A stretch of 64,000 bases of DNA from Pseudophaeobacter sp. Its GTDB lineage: Bacteria; Pseudomonadota; Alphaproteobacteria; Rhodobacterales; Rhodobacteraceae. The stretch covers positions 124,001 to 188,000 of the forward strand of contig JALUXC010000002.1 in NCBI GenBank assembly GCA_027019165.1, read 5' to 3'. A model generated the notes under the pieces. It had not been told where the DNA came from, did not search any database, and was given only the letters and a program-made list of their open reading frames with translations. Of this stretch, positions 1-9,310 are shown one piece after another (positions within the stretch are counted from its first letter, which is position 1; every line of letters starts with the position of its first letter). The position numbers and the translations under genes were made by a program.

Positions 1-1
1 G

Positions 2-562
2 GCAGAGCGCACGCCTCCTGAAGCCGCCAAGGCGGACCCGGAAAAGGCAGAGGTATTGCGCCAAGAATGGGCCAAGATGACCGACACCCACCAGTTCATG
101 CGCCTGACCTCGAAACTCAAGATGAACCGCCTTGGCGCTTATCGCATCGTGGGTGAACCCTTTGCCCGCCCACTGCCGACAAATACCGTGAACACCATGT
201 TGGATGCCGTGCGTGATCAGGAGATCGAGGTGATGATCTTTGTCGGGAACAAAGGCTGCATCGAAATCCACGGCGGCCCGGTCCGGCACCTGCGCGAAAT
301 GGGACCCTGGCAGAACATCCTTGACCCTGGCTTTGACCTGCACCTGCGCCTTGATCACGTGGCGGAGGTCTGGGCCGTCAACAAGCCTACCAAACGCGGC
401 GATGCCATTTCATACGAGGCGTTTGACGCAAATGGCACCATCATCTTTCAGGTCTTCGGGCGCCGCACCGAGGAAAACGACAGCCGCCCCGCTTGGAATG
501 CCATTGTCGCTTCCCTGCCCTCGCTTGAAGCCGAGACCACAGCAGAGGTGGAGACCGCATGA
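2..562 (+). CDS. hmuS: Haemin-degrading factor HmuS, C-terminal part (5' truncated by window edge)
   Basis: The frame is open from base 2, so the gene starts before the window; about 186 residues are visible of a protein that is normally near 350. The visible part fits the second HmuS/ChuX-like repeat: it contains VGNKGCIEIHGGPV and a run LRLDHVAEVWAVNKPT typical of cytoplasmic haem-degrading or haem-trafficking proteins. Family knowledge: HmuS receives haem delivered by HmuTUV and helps release iron. Its stop overlaps the hmuT start by 4 bases (ATGA), so it is co-translated with the transporter. The internal TTG at 56 is not a credible start because the frame continues upstream. Confidence 0.85.
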   Translation, partial: AERTPPEAAKADPEKAEVLRQEWAKMTDTHQFMRLTSKLKMNRLGAYRIVGEPFARPLPTNTVNTMLDAVRDQEIEVMIFVGNKGCIEIHGGPVRHLREMGPWQNILDPGFDLHLRLDHVAEVWAVNKPTKRGDAISYEAFDANGTIIFQVFGRRTEENDSRPAWNAIVASLPSLEAETTAEVETA

Positions 563-1425
563 TGCGCCTTCTTTCGTCTCTCACCACGGGGATCACCCTG
601 GCCCTGATGACCGGCCCTCTGGCGATGGCCGCCCCTGCCGAGCGGATCGTCAGCGTCGGCGGATCGGTCACCGAGATCGTCTACGCCCTGGGCGAAGGGC
701 ACCGTCTGGTGGCGCGCGACAGCACCTCCAGCTACCCGGCCGAGGCCGAAGCCCTGCCCAACGTTGGCTATGCCCGTGCGCTGTCGCCCGAAGGGGTGCT
801 TTCGGTGGACCCGGACCTGATCATCGCCAGCAGCGGCGCCGGCCCGCTCGAAACGCTTGAGGTGCTGAAGCAGGCCGATGTCGCCTACGCCGAGGTGCCC
901 GAGGTCTTTTCCGCAGAAGGGGTGATCCGGAAAATCGAAACCGTCGCTGCCGCGCTTGGCGTCGAAGACAAGGCCCGCGCCCTTTTGGACGGAATTGAAA
1001 CCGATCTGAAATCTGCCGAAAGCGAAGCGGCAAAGCGGGTTGGCGAGGCTCCGGTGCGGGTGCTCTTTATTCTTTCGACCCAAGGCGGGCGGATCATGGC
1101 CAGTGGACGCAACACCGCCGCCGACGGGATCATCCGCATGGCCGGTGGCATCAACGCGGTGGACAGTTTCGAGGGTTACAAACCGATGACGGACGAAGCC
1201 GTTTCAGCCACGGCGCCGGATGTCATCCTTGCGATGGACCGGGGCGGTGACCACGGCATCGCCATGGAACAGCTTGCCAGCCTTCCGGCACTGATCCCGA
1301 CCCCGGCAGCGCAAAATGGGCGTCTGGTGCGCATGGACGGGCTGTCTCTCCTCGGCTTCGGTCCGCGCACGGCTGACACGGTCCGCACCCTTTCCAAGGC
1401 CTTTTATGAGGGCCAAACCGAATGA
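559..1425 (+). CDS. hmuT: Haem ABC transporter, periplasmic haem-binding protein HmuT
   Basis: A 288-residue protein with an N-terminal signal peptide (hydrophobic LLSSLTTGITLALMTGPLAMA, cleaved near residue 25). The mature part starts with the typical cluster-A-2 binding-protein opening AERIVSVGGSVTEIVYALGE and carries two lobes linked by a long helix. HmuT carries haem from the TonB-dependent receptor to HmuUV in the periplasm. It overlaps hmuS upstream and hmuU downstream by 4 bases each. Haem rather than siderophore specificity rests on the gene order hmuS-T-U-V. Any promoter lies outside the window. Confidence 0.9.
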   Translation: MMRLLSSLTTGITLALMTGPLAMAAPAERIVSVGGSVTEIVYALGEGHRLVARDSTSSYPAEAEALPNVGYARALSPEGVLSVDPDLIIASSGAGPLETLEVLKQADVAYAEVPEVFSAEGVIRKIETVAAALGVEDKARALLDGIETDLKSAESEAAKRVGEAPVRVLFILSTQGGRIMASGRNTAADGIIRMAGGINAVDSFEGYKPMTDEAVSATAPDVILAMDRGGDHGIAMEQLASLPALIPTPAAQNGRLVRMDGLSLLGFGPRTADTVRTLSKAFYEGQTE

Positions 1426-2525
1426 GCCTGGCGGCAGACGCAACAGCCCAGAACCGAGGCCAGGCTCGGGGCAGGTCCACCGGGGCGCCGGTGGACCGCC
1501 GTTACCACGCGCGTCGGCTGACACTGGTGTTGACGGCGCTCTTGCTGGTGACCTCGGTCACCTCATTGACCTTTGGCGCGGCGGGCACCTCTGTCTGGTC
1601 CGCGCTCGGCGATCTGGCAGCGGGGCGCGAGCTGTCGCAACTGGACCGGATCATCCTTTTTGACATCCGCCTGCCGCGCCTCTGTCTAGGCATCCTTGTG
1701 GGCGCTGCACTGGCGGTCTCAGGCGCGGTTATGCAAGGACTGTTCCGCAACCCGCTGGCCGATCCGGGCATCGTTGGCGTCAGCGCCGGAGCCGGTCTTG
1801 CCGCGATCACCGCCATCGTGCTGGGCAGCCTCCTGCCCGTCGCCCTGCGCGACACGCTGGGCAATGGGCTGGTGCCGGTTGCGGCCTTCTTTGGCGGCTG
1901 GGGCTCGACCCTGATCCTCTATCGAACAGCCACACGGGGTGGGCAGACCTCGGTCGCGACCATGCTGCTGGCGGGGATCGCCCTGGGTGCGCTGGCCGGA
2001 GCCTTGTCGGGGATCCTTGTCTACCTCGCCGATGACAATCAGTTGCGCGATCTGACCTTCTGGGGCATGGGATCGCTGGCGGGCGCCACCTGGGCCAAAG
2101 TGCTGGCCGCCCTGCCGGTGATCGCTCTGGCGCTCTGTGCGGCGCCGTTTCTGGCGCGCGGCCTCAACGGACTGGCATTGGGAGAAGCCGCCGCCGGTCA
2201 CATCGGCATCCCGGTTCAGAGGGTAAAGAACATCGCCATCATGGCCGTTGCAGGCGCCACAGGCGCTGCCGTTGCCGTATCTGGAGGGATCGGTTTCATC
2301 GGCATCGTGGTGCCGCATCTGTTGCGCCTTGCCACCGGACCGGATCATCATCCCCTATTGCCCAATGCGGCGCTTTTGGGCGCAACGCTTCTGTTGGCGG
2401 CCGATATGATCGCACGGGTCATCATCGCCCCAGCTGAACTGCCCATCGGCATCGTCACCGCCGTGCTTGGCGCGCCGGTCTTCCTGTGGATCCTGCTGCG
2501 CCGCCGCGCGGGCCTTGGGCTGTGA
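1422..2525 (+). CDS. hmuU: Haem ABC transporter permease HmuU (FecCD family)
   Basis: A 367-residue inner-membrane permease of the FecCD/BtuC family, expected to form 10 membrane helices. Family signatures include the RLPRLCLGILVGAALAVSG segment after the first helix, GxxMQGLFRNPLADPGIVGVS, and the cytoplasmic coupling region GGIGFIGIVVPHLLRL near the C-terminus. The first roughly 35 residues are polar and Arg-rich and precede the first helix; they may be a real cytoplasmic tail. The start overlaps the hmuT stop, and hmuV follows at once, which fits a translationally coupled haem importer. Confidence 0.9.
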   Translation: MSLAADATAQNRGQARGRSTGAPVDRRYHARRLTLVLTALLLVTSVTSLTFGAAGTSVWSALGDLAAGRELSQLDRIILFDIRLPRLCLGILVGAALAVSGAVMQGLFRNPLADPGIVGVSAGAGLAAITAIVLGSLLPVALRDTLGNGLVPVAAFFGGWGSTLILYRTATRGGQTSVATMLLAGIALGALAGALSGILVYLADDNQLRDLTFWGMGSLAGATWAKVLAALPVIALALCAAPFLARGLNGLALGEAAAGHIGIPVQRVKNIAIMAVAGATGAAVAVSGGIGFIGIVVPHLLRLATGPDHHPLLPNAALLGATLLLAADMIARVIIAPAELPIGIVTAVLGAPVFLWILLRRRAGLGL

Positions 2526-2537
2526 TTGGAACCGAAT

Positions 2538-3323
2538 ATGCAAGCCTCTGACATCACCGTAAAGCTGGGCCAGCGCACCATCCTGCATGGGGTGGATTTC
2601 AGCGCCGAAGCTGGCCGCGTCACCGCCATTGTCGGCCCCAACGGATCTGGCAAGACCACGCTGTTGCGCGCCATGACCGGGGAGATCGCTCATACGGGCC
2701 GGGTGCTTCTGAATGGGCTGGACACTGCCAAGCTCAAACCCTGGGAGCTGGCGGCGATCCGCGCGGTGCAGCCGCAAAGCACCACTATCGCCTTTCCCTT
2801 TACCGTGCTTGAGATCGTGCGCCTGGGTCTCAGCTCGGGCCTGTCTGCGGGAGAGACCGAGCTGCCCCTGCGTGCGCTGGAGGCCGTGGATCTGGGCGGT
2901 TTTGCCGGGCGCTATTATCAGGATCTGTCCGGTGGAGAGCAGCAGCGCGTCCAGCTGGCCCGTGTGCTCACCCAGGTCTGGGAGCCGGTTGTTGAGGGCA
3001 TGCCGCGTTGGCTGATCCTGGATGAACCGGTGGCAAGCCTCGATATCGGCCACCAGTTCACCGTGATGGATCTGGCGCGGCGCTATGCGGCGGCGGGCGG
3101 CGGCGTGGTGGCGGTGATGCACGATCTGAACCTCACTGCTATGTTCGCCGATCACGTGGTGCTGATGCAATCGGGCCGTATCGCCGCACAAGGCACCCCG
3201 GCTGAGGTTCTGACCGACCGCACCCTGGCCGAGGTCTATGGCTGTCCGGTGCCGGTCAACACCACGCCACCCGGCGATATGCCTTTCCTGCTGCCACAGG
3301 CGCGGCAGGCGGCCGCCTGCTGA
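2538..3323 (+). CDS. hmuV: Haem ABC transporter ATP-binding protein HmuV
   Basis: An ABC ATPase of about 261 residues that powers haem import with HmuTU. Visible motifs are Walker A GPNGSGKTT, the signature LSGGEQQRVQLARVL, Walker B WLILDEPVASLD and the switch histidine in VMHDLNLT. A TTG at 2526, directly after the hmuU stop, is in frame and would add MEPN; the ATG at 2538 is preferred because GGAA lies 8 bases upstream and family members usually start just before this point. The gene ends 12 bases from the stop of the convergent urtE. Confidence 0.9.
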   Translation: MQASDITVKLGQRTILHGVDFSAEAGRVTAIVGPNGSGKTTLLRAMTGEIAHTGRVLLNGLDTAKLKPWELAAIRAVQPQSTTIAFPFTVLEIVRLGLSSGLSAGETELPLRALEAVDLGGFAGRYYQDLSGGEQQRVQLARVLTQVWEPVVEGMPRWLILDEPVASLDIGHQFTVMDLARRYAAAGGGVVAVMHDLNLTAMFADHVVLMQSGRIAAQGTPAEVLTDRTLAEVYGCPVPVNTTPPGDMPFLLPQARQAAAC

Positions 3324-3335
3324 TAAGCCACCCGG

Positions 3336-4031
3336 TCAGACCGAGACACCTTCAAGCAGCGCGTCGCGCTCGACCTCTCCCTTGCGGCCCTCCAGCACCA
3401 CCTCGCCCCGGCGCAGCACCACGAACCGGTCGGCCAGCTCATAGGCAAAGTCAAAGAACTGTTCGACCAGGATGATCGCCATGTCGCCCTGCGTGCGCAG
3501 GAGTTTGATGACCTCGCCGATCTGCTTGATGATATTGGGCTGGATGCCTTCGGTCGGCTCATCGAGCACCAAAAGTCTCGGCTTGGTGATCAGGGCGCGG
3601 GCAATCGCCAGTTGCTGCTGTTGGCCGCCGGACAGATCGCCCCCGCGCCGCGCCAGGAAATCCTTCAGGATCGGGAAGAGCTCGTAGATGTGATCGGGGA
3701 TATAGTGTTCTTCGGGCGGCAGGCAGGCAAAACCGGTCTCAAGGTTTTCCTTCACCGTCAGAAGCGGGAAGATATCCCGCCCCTGTGGCACATAGGCGAT
3801 GCCCGCGCGCGCAAGCTGGTGCGCGGGCACGACGCCGATTTCCTGCCCGTCGAAATGCATGGTGCCGCCAGATCGAGGATGGGTTCCTGTCACGGCCTTC
3901 ATCAGGCTGGTCTTGCCAACCCCGTTGCAGCCCATCACGCATGTGACCTCGCCCAGATCGGCCTGCATGGAGATCCCGTTCAGGATGCGGCTGCGGCCAT
4001 AGTGGAGGGTGATATCCTTCAGATCCAGCAT
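3336..4031 (-). CDS. urtE: Urea ABC transporter ATP-binding protein UrtE
   Basis: A 231-residue ABC ATPase of the LivF type. Motifs: Walker A GCNGVGKTS, signature LSGGQQQQLAIARAL, Walker B LLVLDEPTEGIQPN, and the LivF-type ending ILVEQFFDFAYELADRFVVL. It is the last gene of urtABCDE and forms the ATPase pair with UrtD. Three bases separate it from urtD. Placement beside urtA and opposite the urease operon decides urea over branched-chain amino acids as substrate. Confidence 0.92.
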   Translation of the reverse strand: MLDLKDITLHYGRSRILNGISMQADLGEVTCVMGCNGVGKTSLMKAVTGTHPRSGGTMHFDGQEIGVVPAHQLARAGIAYVPQGRDIFPLLTVKENLETGFACLPPEEHYIPDHIYELFPILKDFLARRGGDLSGGQQQQLAIARALITKPRLLVLDEPTEGIQPNIIKQIGEVIKLLRTQGDMAIILVEQFFDFAYELADRFVVLRRGEVVLEGRKGEVERDALLEGVSV

Positions 4032-4034
4032 CGC

Positions 4035-4775
4035 TCAGCGCCCCAGGTAAACATCGATAACGTCGGGATCGGCGGTCACATGGTCCAATCCGCCTTCGGC
4101 CAGCACCGCGCCTTCATGCAGCACCGTGACCTTGCAATTGAGCCGTCGGACGAACTCCATATCGTGCTCAACCACCACAACCGCGCGGGTCTTGGCGGCC
4201 TCCACCAGCAGATCGGTGGTATGTTCGCGTTCCTCTGGCGTCATGCCCGCCGCGGGTTCATCCACCAGCAAAAGCCGCGGCTCCTGCGCCAGCAGCATGC
4301 CGATCTCAAGCCACTGTTTCTGCCCGTGTGACAGCTCTCCGGCGATGCGGTCCAGCTGGTCGGACAGGCCGACCTCTGCCGCAAGCTCCTCTACCCGCGT
4401 ATTGTCCGCGTCGGAGGCACGAAACAGCAGCACCGCGATCACCCAGCGGTCCTTTTTCAGGGCCATCATCAGATTTTCGCGTACCGTCTGATCCTCGAAC
4501 ACCGTGGGTTTCTGGAACTTGCGCCCTATCCCTTCGCGGGCAATCCGCGCTTCGTCCATATCCAGAAGAGAGACCGATTTCTCCCCCCAGATCACCCGGC
4601 CTTCGTCCGGTTTGGTCTTGCCGGTCACGATATCCATGAAGGTGGTTTTGCCCGCGCCATTGGGGCCGATCACCGCGCGCAGCTCGGCCTCGGCGATCTG
4701 GAACGACAGGTTGTTGATCGCCTTGAAGCCATCAAAGCTGACAGAGACGCCAGAGACTTCCAAAAGCGTGCTCAT
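4035..4775 (-). CDS. urtD: Urea ABC transporter ATP-binding protein UrtD
   Basis: A 246-residue LivG-type ABC ATPase. Walker A is GPNGAGKTTFMDIVTG, the signature region is LSHGQKQWLEIGMLL (the LSHGQ variant is characteristic of UrtD), and Walker B is LLLVDEPAAGMTPEE. It overlaps urtC by 4 bases. Together with UrtE it energises urea import through the UrtBC channel. Confidence 0.93.
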   Translation of the reverse strand: MSTLLEVSGVSVSFDGFKAINNLSFQIAEAELRAVIGPNGAGKTTFMDIVTGKTKPDEGRVIWGEKSVSLLDMDEARIAREGIGRKFQKPTVFEDQTVRENLMMALKKDRWVIAVLLFRASDADNTRVEELAAEVGLSDQLDRIAGELSHGQKQWLEIGMLLAQEPRLLLVDEPAAGMTPEEREHTTDLLVEAAKTRAVVVVEHDMEFVRRLNCKVTVLHEGAVLAEGGLDHVTADPDVIDVYLGR

Positions 4776-5938
4776 GTGCGATCCTTTCGCTGCAAGAGGT
4801 CAAAGAGGCCGCCGATGCCTTTCGGCGCAAAGAGCGTCACCAGGACAAAGGAGAGGCCCAGAATCACCTGCCACCAGTCCACCCATTTGATGGTGTAAAA
4901 GCCAAGCGGGATGTCAGGGGCCTGTCCGCCGGTGAACCAGGTGGACACCAGCGAGACAAAAGCCGCGCCGATCACCGCGCCATAAAGCCGCCCGCGCCCG
5001 CCGATGGCCACCCAGACTGCCAGATAGATCGATGCAACGGGTGCCATTTCAGCCGGGTTGATGATACCCGCCTGCGGGTAGTAAAGCGCGCCGGCGATGG
5101 CGGCGATACAGGCCGTCAGCGTGAACACCGCCAGCTTGAAGGTCTCCACCGGGTAGCCAAGGAAGCGTACGCGGGCCTCATTGTCGCGGATGCCCTGAAT
5201 GACCGAGCCGAACTTGCCCGACACCACCCAGGCCGCCAGCATGTAACCCAGGCCCAAGGCCAGCGCCGAAGCCCAGAAGAACCACATGGACACAGCGGAC
5301 TGCGGTGCTTCCACTCCCGGCAGGTTCTGCAGGCCCGACAGGCCGTTGTTGCCGCGCAGGCCCGAGTCGTTCTGGAAGAGATAGAGCGCCAGCGCCAGAG
5401 TCATCGCCTGCGTCAGGATCGAAAGATACACGCCCGTCACCCGGCTGCGGAAGGCGAGCCAGCCGAACACCGCTGCCAGAACGCCCGGCACCAGCACCAC
5501 CAGCATCAGCTGCAGCACCAGACTGTCGGCGAACATCCAGACCACCGGGAACTCACTGCTGCCGACAACGCCAAAGATCTGCGTGCCGATGGCATCGACC
5601 ACCTCGGCCTCGGTCGGGGGGATATCGCCCTGCGCCAGCGCCTCTGTCACAATGAGGCGGGTGCGCTCATACATCAGCCACATGCCGATCATGTAGCCGC
5701 CAAGGCCAAAAAAGGCGAAATGCCCCAGCGACAGGATGCCCGTGTAGCCCCAGATCAGATCCATCGCGATCGCAATCAGGCACAGGCACAGCGTCTTGCC
5801 CAGTGTTTTCACAAAACTTGTGGGGATCACCCCGGCGCCCGGCCCTTCGGCCAAGAGCGTCACCACAAGCGTGAACAGCGCAAGGATCGCCAGAAAGATC
5901 AGAACGGAGGGGTTCTTTGCAATGAATGACTGCCGCAT
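4772..5938 (-). CDS. urtC: Urea ABC transporter permease UrtC
   Basis: A 388-residue LivM-type inner-membrane permease. It begins with a hydrophobic helix (VLIFLAILALFTLVVTLLA) and includes the LivM landmarks WGYTGILSLGHFAFFGLGGY and the coupling segment GRGRLYGAVIGAAFV. An insert of roughly 50 residues after the second helix (around residues 95-135) is commonly present in UrtC. It lies 3 bases after urtB and overlaps urtD. Confidence 0.93.
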   Translation of the reverse strand: MRQSFIAKNPSVLIFLAILALFTLVVTLLAEGPGAGVIPTSFVKTLGKTLCLCLIAIAMDLIWGYTGILSLGHFAFFGLGGYMIGMWLMYERTRLIVTEALAQGDIPPTEAEVVDAIGTQIFGVVGSSEFPVVWMFADSLVLQLMLVVLVPGVLAAVFGWLAFRSRVTGVYLSILTQAMTLALALYLFQNDSGLRGNNGLSGLQNLPGVEAPQSAVSMWFFWASALALGLGYMLAAWVVSGKFGSVIQGIRDNEARVRFLGYPVETFKLAVFTLTACIAAIAGALYYPQAGIINPAEMAPVASIYLAVWVAIGGRGRLYGAVIGAAFVSLVSTWFTGGQAPDIPLGFYTIKWVDWWQVILGLSFVLVTLFAPKGIGGLFDLLQRKDRT

Positions 5939-5941
5939 GGA

Positions 5942-7906
5942 TCAATCCCCCGCCGCGCGGCCCTTGAGGGCGATAATGCCCCTTGGGCGGAACTGAATGA
6001 AGATGATGATGAAGATGATCATGTAGGTCTGCGCCGCCAGAGTGTTGGACGGGTTCAGCCACTCGATCCCCTTTTGCAAAGAGCCGATCATCGCCGCCCC
6101 GGCAAGAGTGCCGAAGATATTGCCGACACCGCCAACGACCACGGTCATGAAGCTTTGCACGATATAGTCCTGACCGAGCTCGGAGGTGACCTTGGCAAAG
6201 AGGCCGATGGCAACGCCCGCAATGCCTGCAATGCCCGATCCCAGACCAAAGGTCAGCATGTTCACCCTTCCGGGGTTGATCCCCATCGAGGACGCCATGC
6301 GCGGGTTCTGCGTCACTGCGCGGGTCTCAAGCCCCAGCCGCGTGCGCCGCATGATGAAAAGGAACAGCGCCAGAAAGATCAGCGCCAGCACGAAGATGGC
6401 GATGCGGATATAGCTGATCGCGACCACATCGTTGATCACCCAGGCCCCATCGAGCCAGCCGGGTGCCGTCAGGGGCCGCGCCTGCGTGCCAAAGATGTTC
6501 TTGGCCAGCTGCTGCAACGCGATGGAGATCCCGAAGGTCGCCAGAAGCGTTTCCAGCGGGCGGTTGTAGAGATGCCGGATCACCAGCCGCTCCATCGCGA
6601 CACCGGCAGCAAATGTGACGGCAAAGGCCAGCGGAATGGCAACAAGGATCGAAACAGTATGGTTTGGAATCACCTGCTGCACCACATAGCCGGTATAGGC
6701 GCCCATCATGATGAACTCCCCATGGGCCATGTTAATGACCCCCATCAGGCCGAATGTGATGGCAAGACCAATCGCGGCAAGGAAATAGATCGAGGCGAGA
6801 GACACCGCATCCAGCCCCAGATCCACCGCCTGGTTGAGCGCAACTTTGGTGCCGATGGATGAGAGCGCCTGCTCGGCGGCATCTGTCACCGCGCTTGATG
6901 GCTCGGCATAGGTTTCAAAGAACACATAGCGGTTCAGGGCAACGGTGATCGCGTCCTCTCCGACAAAGGGGGCGACCTTCCCGTCAGAAGCGAGGCTGTC
7001 ATAGACCTTTTGGCGGATCAGTTCATTTGACAGCTGCGCCACGGGAACGCCTGCGACCCGCCCGCCCTCGATATGTTCGGCAAGGCTTTGGCGTAGGGCG
7101 TCGGGGGTGGTGCGTTCGTGCGCATGACCTGCCGCAACAAGCATATCATAGGCCTCTATGCGGGTCAGGCCATCTTCGCCGGGTGTCAGAGTGCGGGCGA
7201 TATTGCGCCCCTCGGGCAGCGCTTCGGCAACGTCGACAGTGACAGCGACCAGCGGGTTCAGCGCGGCGCGCACATCGACGCTGAGGTCATTGGACAGACC
7301 TTCGATTGCGGCAATCCGCTCTGCCTCATCAGCGCCATAGGCGATAGTCAAGAGACGTTCCAGCCGCGTCTTGCGCGCTTTCAGGGTCGGATCATCCTCT
7401 CCAGCTATGGAGGCCCGCAATGGCGCCAAAAGCTCTGCACCTGGCGCGCGTTCAATGGCCAAAAGCGCCTCGGCGCGGGTGGCAGGGTCAGGGTCACTCA
7501 GCTGGAATTGGACAAGGGCGGTGGCGATCAGGGCCCGAACACCGCTGTTGGGTTTGAGCTGTTTGAGATCACCTTTTTCATATTCTCCGACCGTCGCGCC
7601 ATCGTCCGGATCGATGAGCGCATAGGTGCGTTTGGCCACTTCCTCGGCCATGAAAAACAAACCGTCCTCTTTGCGTTGCCAGATCTCCTTGGCCTGCCAG
7701 GCCTCAAGGAAAGTGCGCGCCTGCGGCAACCCGCTGGCCGCGATGGCGTCGATCACTGGCCCGATGGTCTTGCGCGAGCTTTTCTCGATCAGCGCACGGT
7801 TCTCCTGCAAGAGCTGCTGCAAGGGGCCATCACCCGCAGGGGTTTGGGCAAGGCTGACCTGGCACGCGCAGATCAGCGCGAGGCAGGCAAGGAGTAGTCG
7901 TTTCAT
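5942..7906 (-). CDS. urtB: Urea ABC transporter permease UrtB with long N-terminal periplasmic domain
   Basis: A 654-residue protein. Residues 1-20 are a signal peptide (LLLACLALICACQVSLAQ). A soluble Ala- and Glu-rich helical region of about 330 residues follows, and then a LivH-type permease starting near residue 360 with the landmark FGLMGVINMAHGEFIMMGAY and ending GGVGNIFGTLAGAAMIGSL. UrtB proteins of proteobacteria typically carry such an N-terminal domain but many are near 530 residues, so this one is long. A hairpin separates it from urtA, and urtC follows 3 bases downstream. Confidence 0.92.
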   Translation of the reverse strand: MKRLLLACLALICACQVSLAQTPAGDGPLQQLLQENRALIEKSSRKTIGPVIDAIAASGLPQARTFLEAWQAKEIWQRKEDGLFFMAEEVAKRTYALIDPDDGATVGEYEKGDLKQLKPNSGVRALIATALVQFQLSDPDPATRAEALLAIERAPGAELLAPLRASIAGEDDPTLKARKTRLERLLTIAYGADEAERIAAIEGLSNDLSVDVRAALNPLVAVTVDVAEALPEGRNIARTLTPGEDGLTRIEAYDMLVAAGHAHERTTPDALRQSLAEHIEGGRVAGVPVAQLSNELIRQKVYDSLASDGKVAPFVGEDAITVALNRYVFFETYAEPSSAVTDAAEQALSSIGTKVALNQAVDLGLDAVSLASIYFLAAIGLAITFGLMGVINMAHGEFIMMGAYTGYVVQQVIPNHTVSILVAIPLAFAVTFAAGVAMERLVIRHLYNRPLETLLATFGISIALQQLAKNIFGTQARPLTAPGWLDGAWVINDVVAISYIRIAIFVLALIFLALFLFIMRRTRLGLETRAVTQNPRMASSMGINPGRVNMLTFGLGSGIAGIAGVAIGLFAKVTSELGQDYIVQSFMTVVVGGVGNIFGTLAGAAMIGSLQKGIEWLNPSNTLAAQTYMIIFIIIFIQFRPRGIIALKGRAAGD

Positions 7907-7977
7907 GTCTTTGAGATCCGCTCTGCAAAATCCGCCTTGGATGGCCTGCCGCGCAGGCCGTGGGGAGCGTCGGCCGG

Positions 7978-7999
7978 GGCGGAGGCAAAAGCCCCCGCC
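7978..7999 (-). terminator. Hairpin between urtA and urtB
   Basis: On the minus strand GGCGGGGGC and GCCTCCGCC flank a TTTT loop, giving 8 of 9 pairs. It lies about 30 bases after the urtA stop and about 70 before urtB, without a T-run. Such hairpins between a binding-protein gene and its permease genes usually stabilise the upstream mRNA or attenuate downstream expression. Confidence 0.5.
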
Positions 8000-8026
8000 G
8001 CGACCTTGGTCTTCTGGTTCAGAAGA

Positions 8027-9310
8027 TCAGTAGTTGGACAGCGTCTGCACGCAGGTCTTGGTCTCGGTGTTGTACATACCGCAGCCCAGATCTTTCCAGT
8101 CGGACATCAGAACCGCCGATTCCGGCAGGAAGTCGGTCCAGGCATCGCCCGGCACCGGATCGGTGGCCGAAATGATGTCGAACTGGCCGTCCTCCTGGAT
8201 CTCGCCAATCAGAACCGGTTTCGCCAGGTGGTGGTTCGGCAGCATCACGGCGGTGCCGCCCGTCAGGTTCGGGAACTCCTGACCATACATGGCGGTGCGA
8301 ACTGCATCCACATCGGCGGTACCGGCTGCGGTCACAGCATTCGCCCACATGTTGAAGCCGATATAGTGGGCTTCCATCGGGTCATTGGTCACGCGCTCTT
8401 CACCCATGACCTCTTTCCACTTGGCAACGAAGGCCTCGTTGGCCTCGGTGTCAGCCGACTGGAAGTAGTTCCAGGCCGCCAGGTGACCGACCAGGTTCGA
8501 GGTATCCAGACCCGAGAGTTCCTCTTCGCCGACCGAGAAGGCCACGACCGGAATGTCATCGGCGGAAATGCCCGCTGCGGCCAGTTCCTTGTAGAAGCCG
8601 ATGTTGGCATCGCCATTGATGGTGGAGATCACGCCGACCTTTTTGCCATCTGCGCCCAGCGCCACCACGTCAGCAACGATCTTGGACCAGTCGGAATGGC
8701 CAAAGGGGGTGTAGTTCACAAAGATATCGTCTTCGGCGATGCCTTTGCCCTTGAGATAGCTTTCGAGGATGTTGTTAGTCGTGCGCGGGTAGACATAGTC
8801 GGTGCCAAGCAGCGCGAATTTCTCAACGCCCAGCTCTTCGAGGAAGTAATCCGTCGCAGGAATTGCCTGCTGGTTGGGGGCAGCGCCGGTGTAAAAGACG
8901 TTCTTGGAGCTTTCCTCACCCTCATACTGGACGGGGTAGAACAAAAGGCCGTTCAGCTCTTCGATGACGGGCAGCACGGATTTGCGGCTGACGGAAGTCC
9001 AGTTGCCAAAGATCACGTCAACCTCATGCACGGTCAGCAGCTCGCGCGCCTTTTCGGCAAACAGAGGCCAATCGGAGGCAGGGTCAACTACGACCGCCTC
9101 CAGCTCGCAGCCCAACAGGCCGCCTTTCTCGTTCTGATCGGCCACCAGCATCAACATGGTGTCTTTCAGCGTGGTTTCGGAAATCGCCATAGTGCCCGAC
9201 AGCGAGTGCAGAACACCCACCTTGATTGTGCAATCGGCGGCAAGGCCAGCACCGGCGGTCAGCCCAAGGGCCAGTACGCTGGCAGCGGTTTTCTTGAAGA
9301 AGCTCATCAT
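8027..9310 (-). CDS. urtA: Urea ABC transporter substrate-binding protein UrtA
   Basis: A 427-residue periplasmic protein of the type I (LivJ/AmiC) fold. A signal peptide covers about residues 1-25 (VLALGLTAGAGLAA, cleaved before DCTIKVG). Typical UrtA segments are KVGVLHSLSGTMAISE, IFGNWTSVSRKSVLP and GLLFYPVQYEGEESSKNVFY. The ATG at 9310 follows a strong GGAGGG site read on the minus strand. It captures urea for UrtBCDE and is the first gene of the operon, divergent from ureD. Confidence 0.95.
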   Translation of the reverse strand: MMSFFKKTAASVLALGLTAGAGLAADCTIKVGVLHSLSGTMAISETTLKDTMLMLVADQNEKGGLLGCELEAVVVDPASDWPLFAEKARELLTVHEVDVIFGNWTSVSRKSVLPVIEELNGLLFYPVQYEGEESSKNVFYTGAAPNQQAIPATDYFLEELGVEKFALLGTDYVYPRTTNNILESYLKGKGIAEDDIFVNYTPFGHSDWSKIVADVVALGADGKKVGVISTINGDANIGFYKELAAAGISADDIPVVAFSVGEEELSGLDTSNLVGHLAAWNYFQSADTEANEAFVAKWKEVMGEERVTNDPMEAHYIGFNMWANAVTAAGTADVDAVRTAMYGQEFPNLTGGTAVMLPNHHLAKPVLIGEIQEDGQFDIISATDPVPGDAWTDFLPESAVLMSDWKDLGCGMYNTETKTCVQTLSNY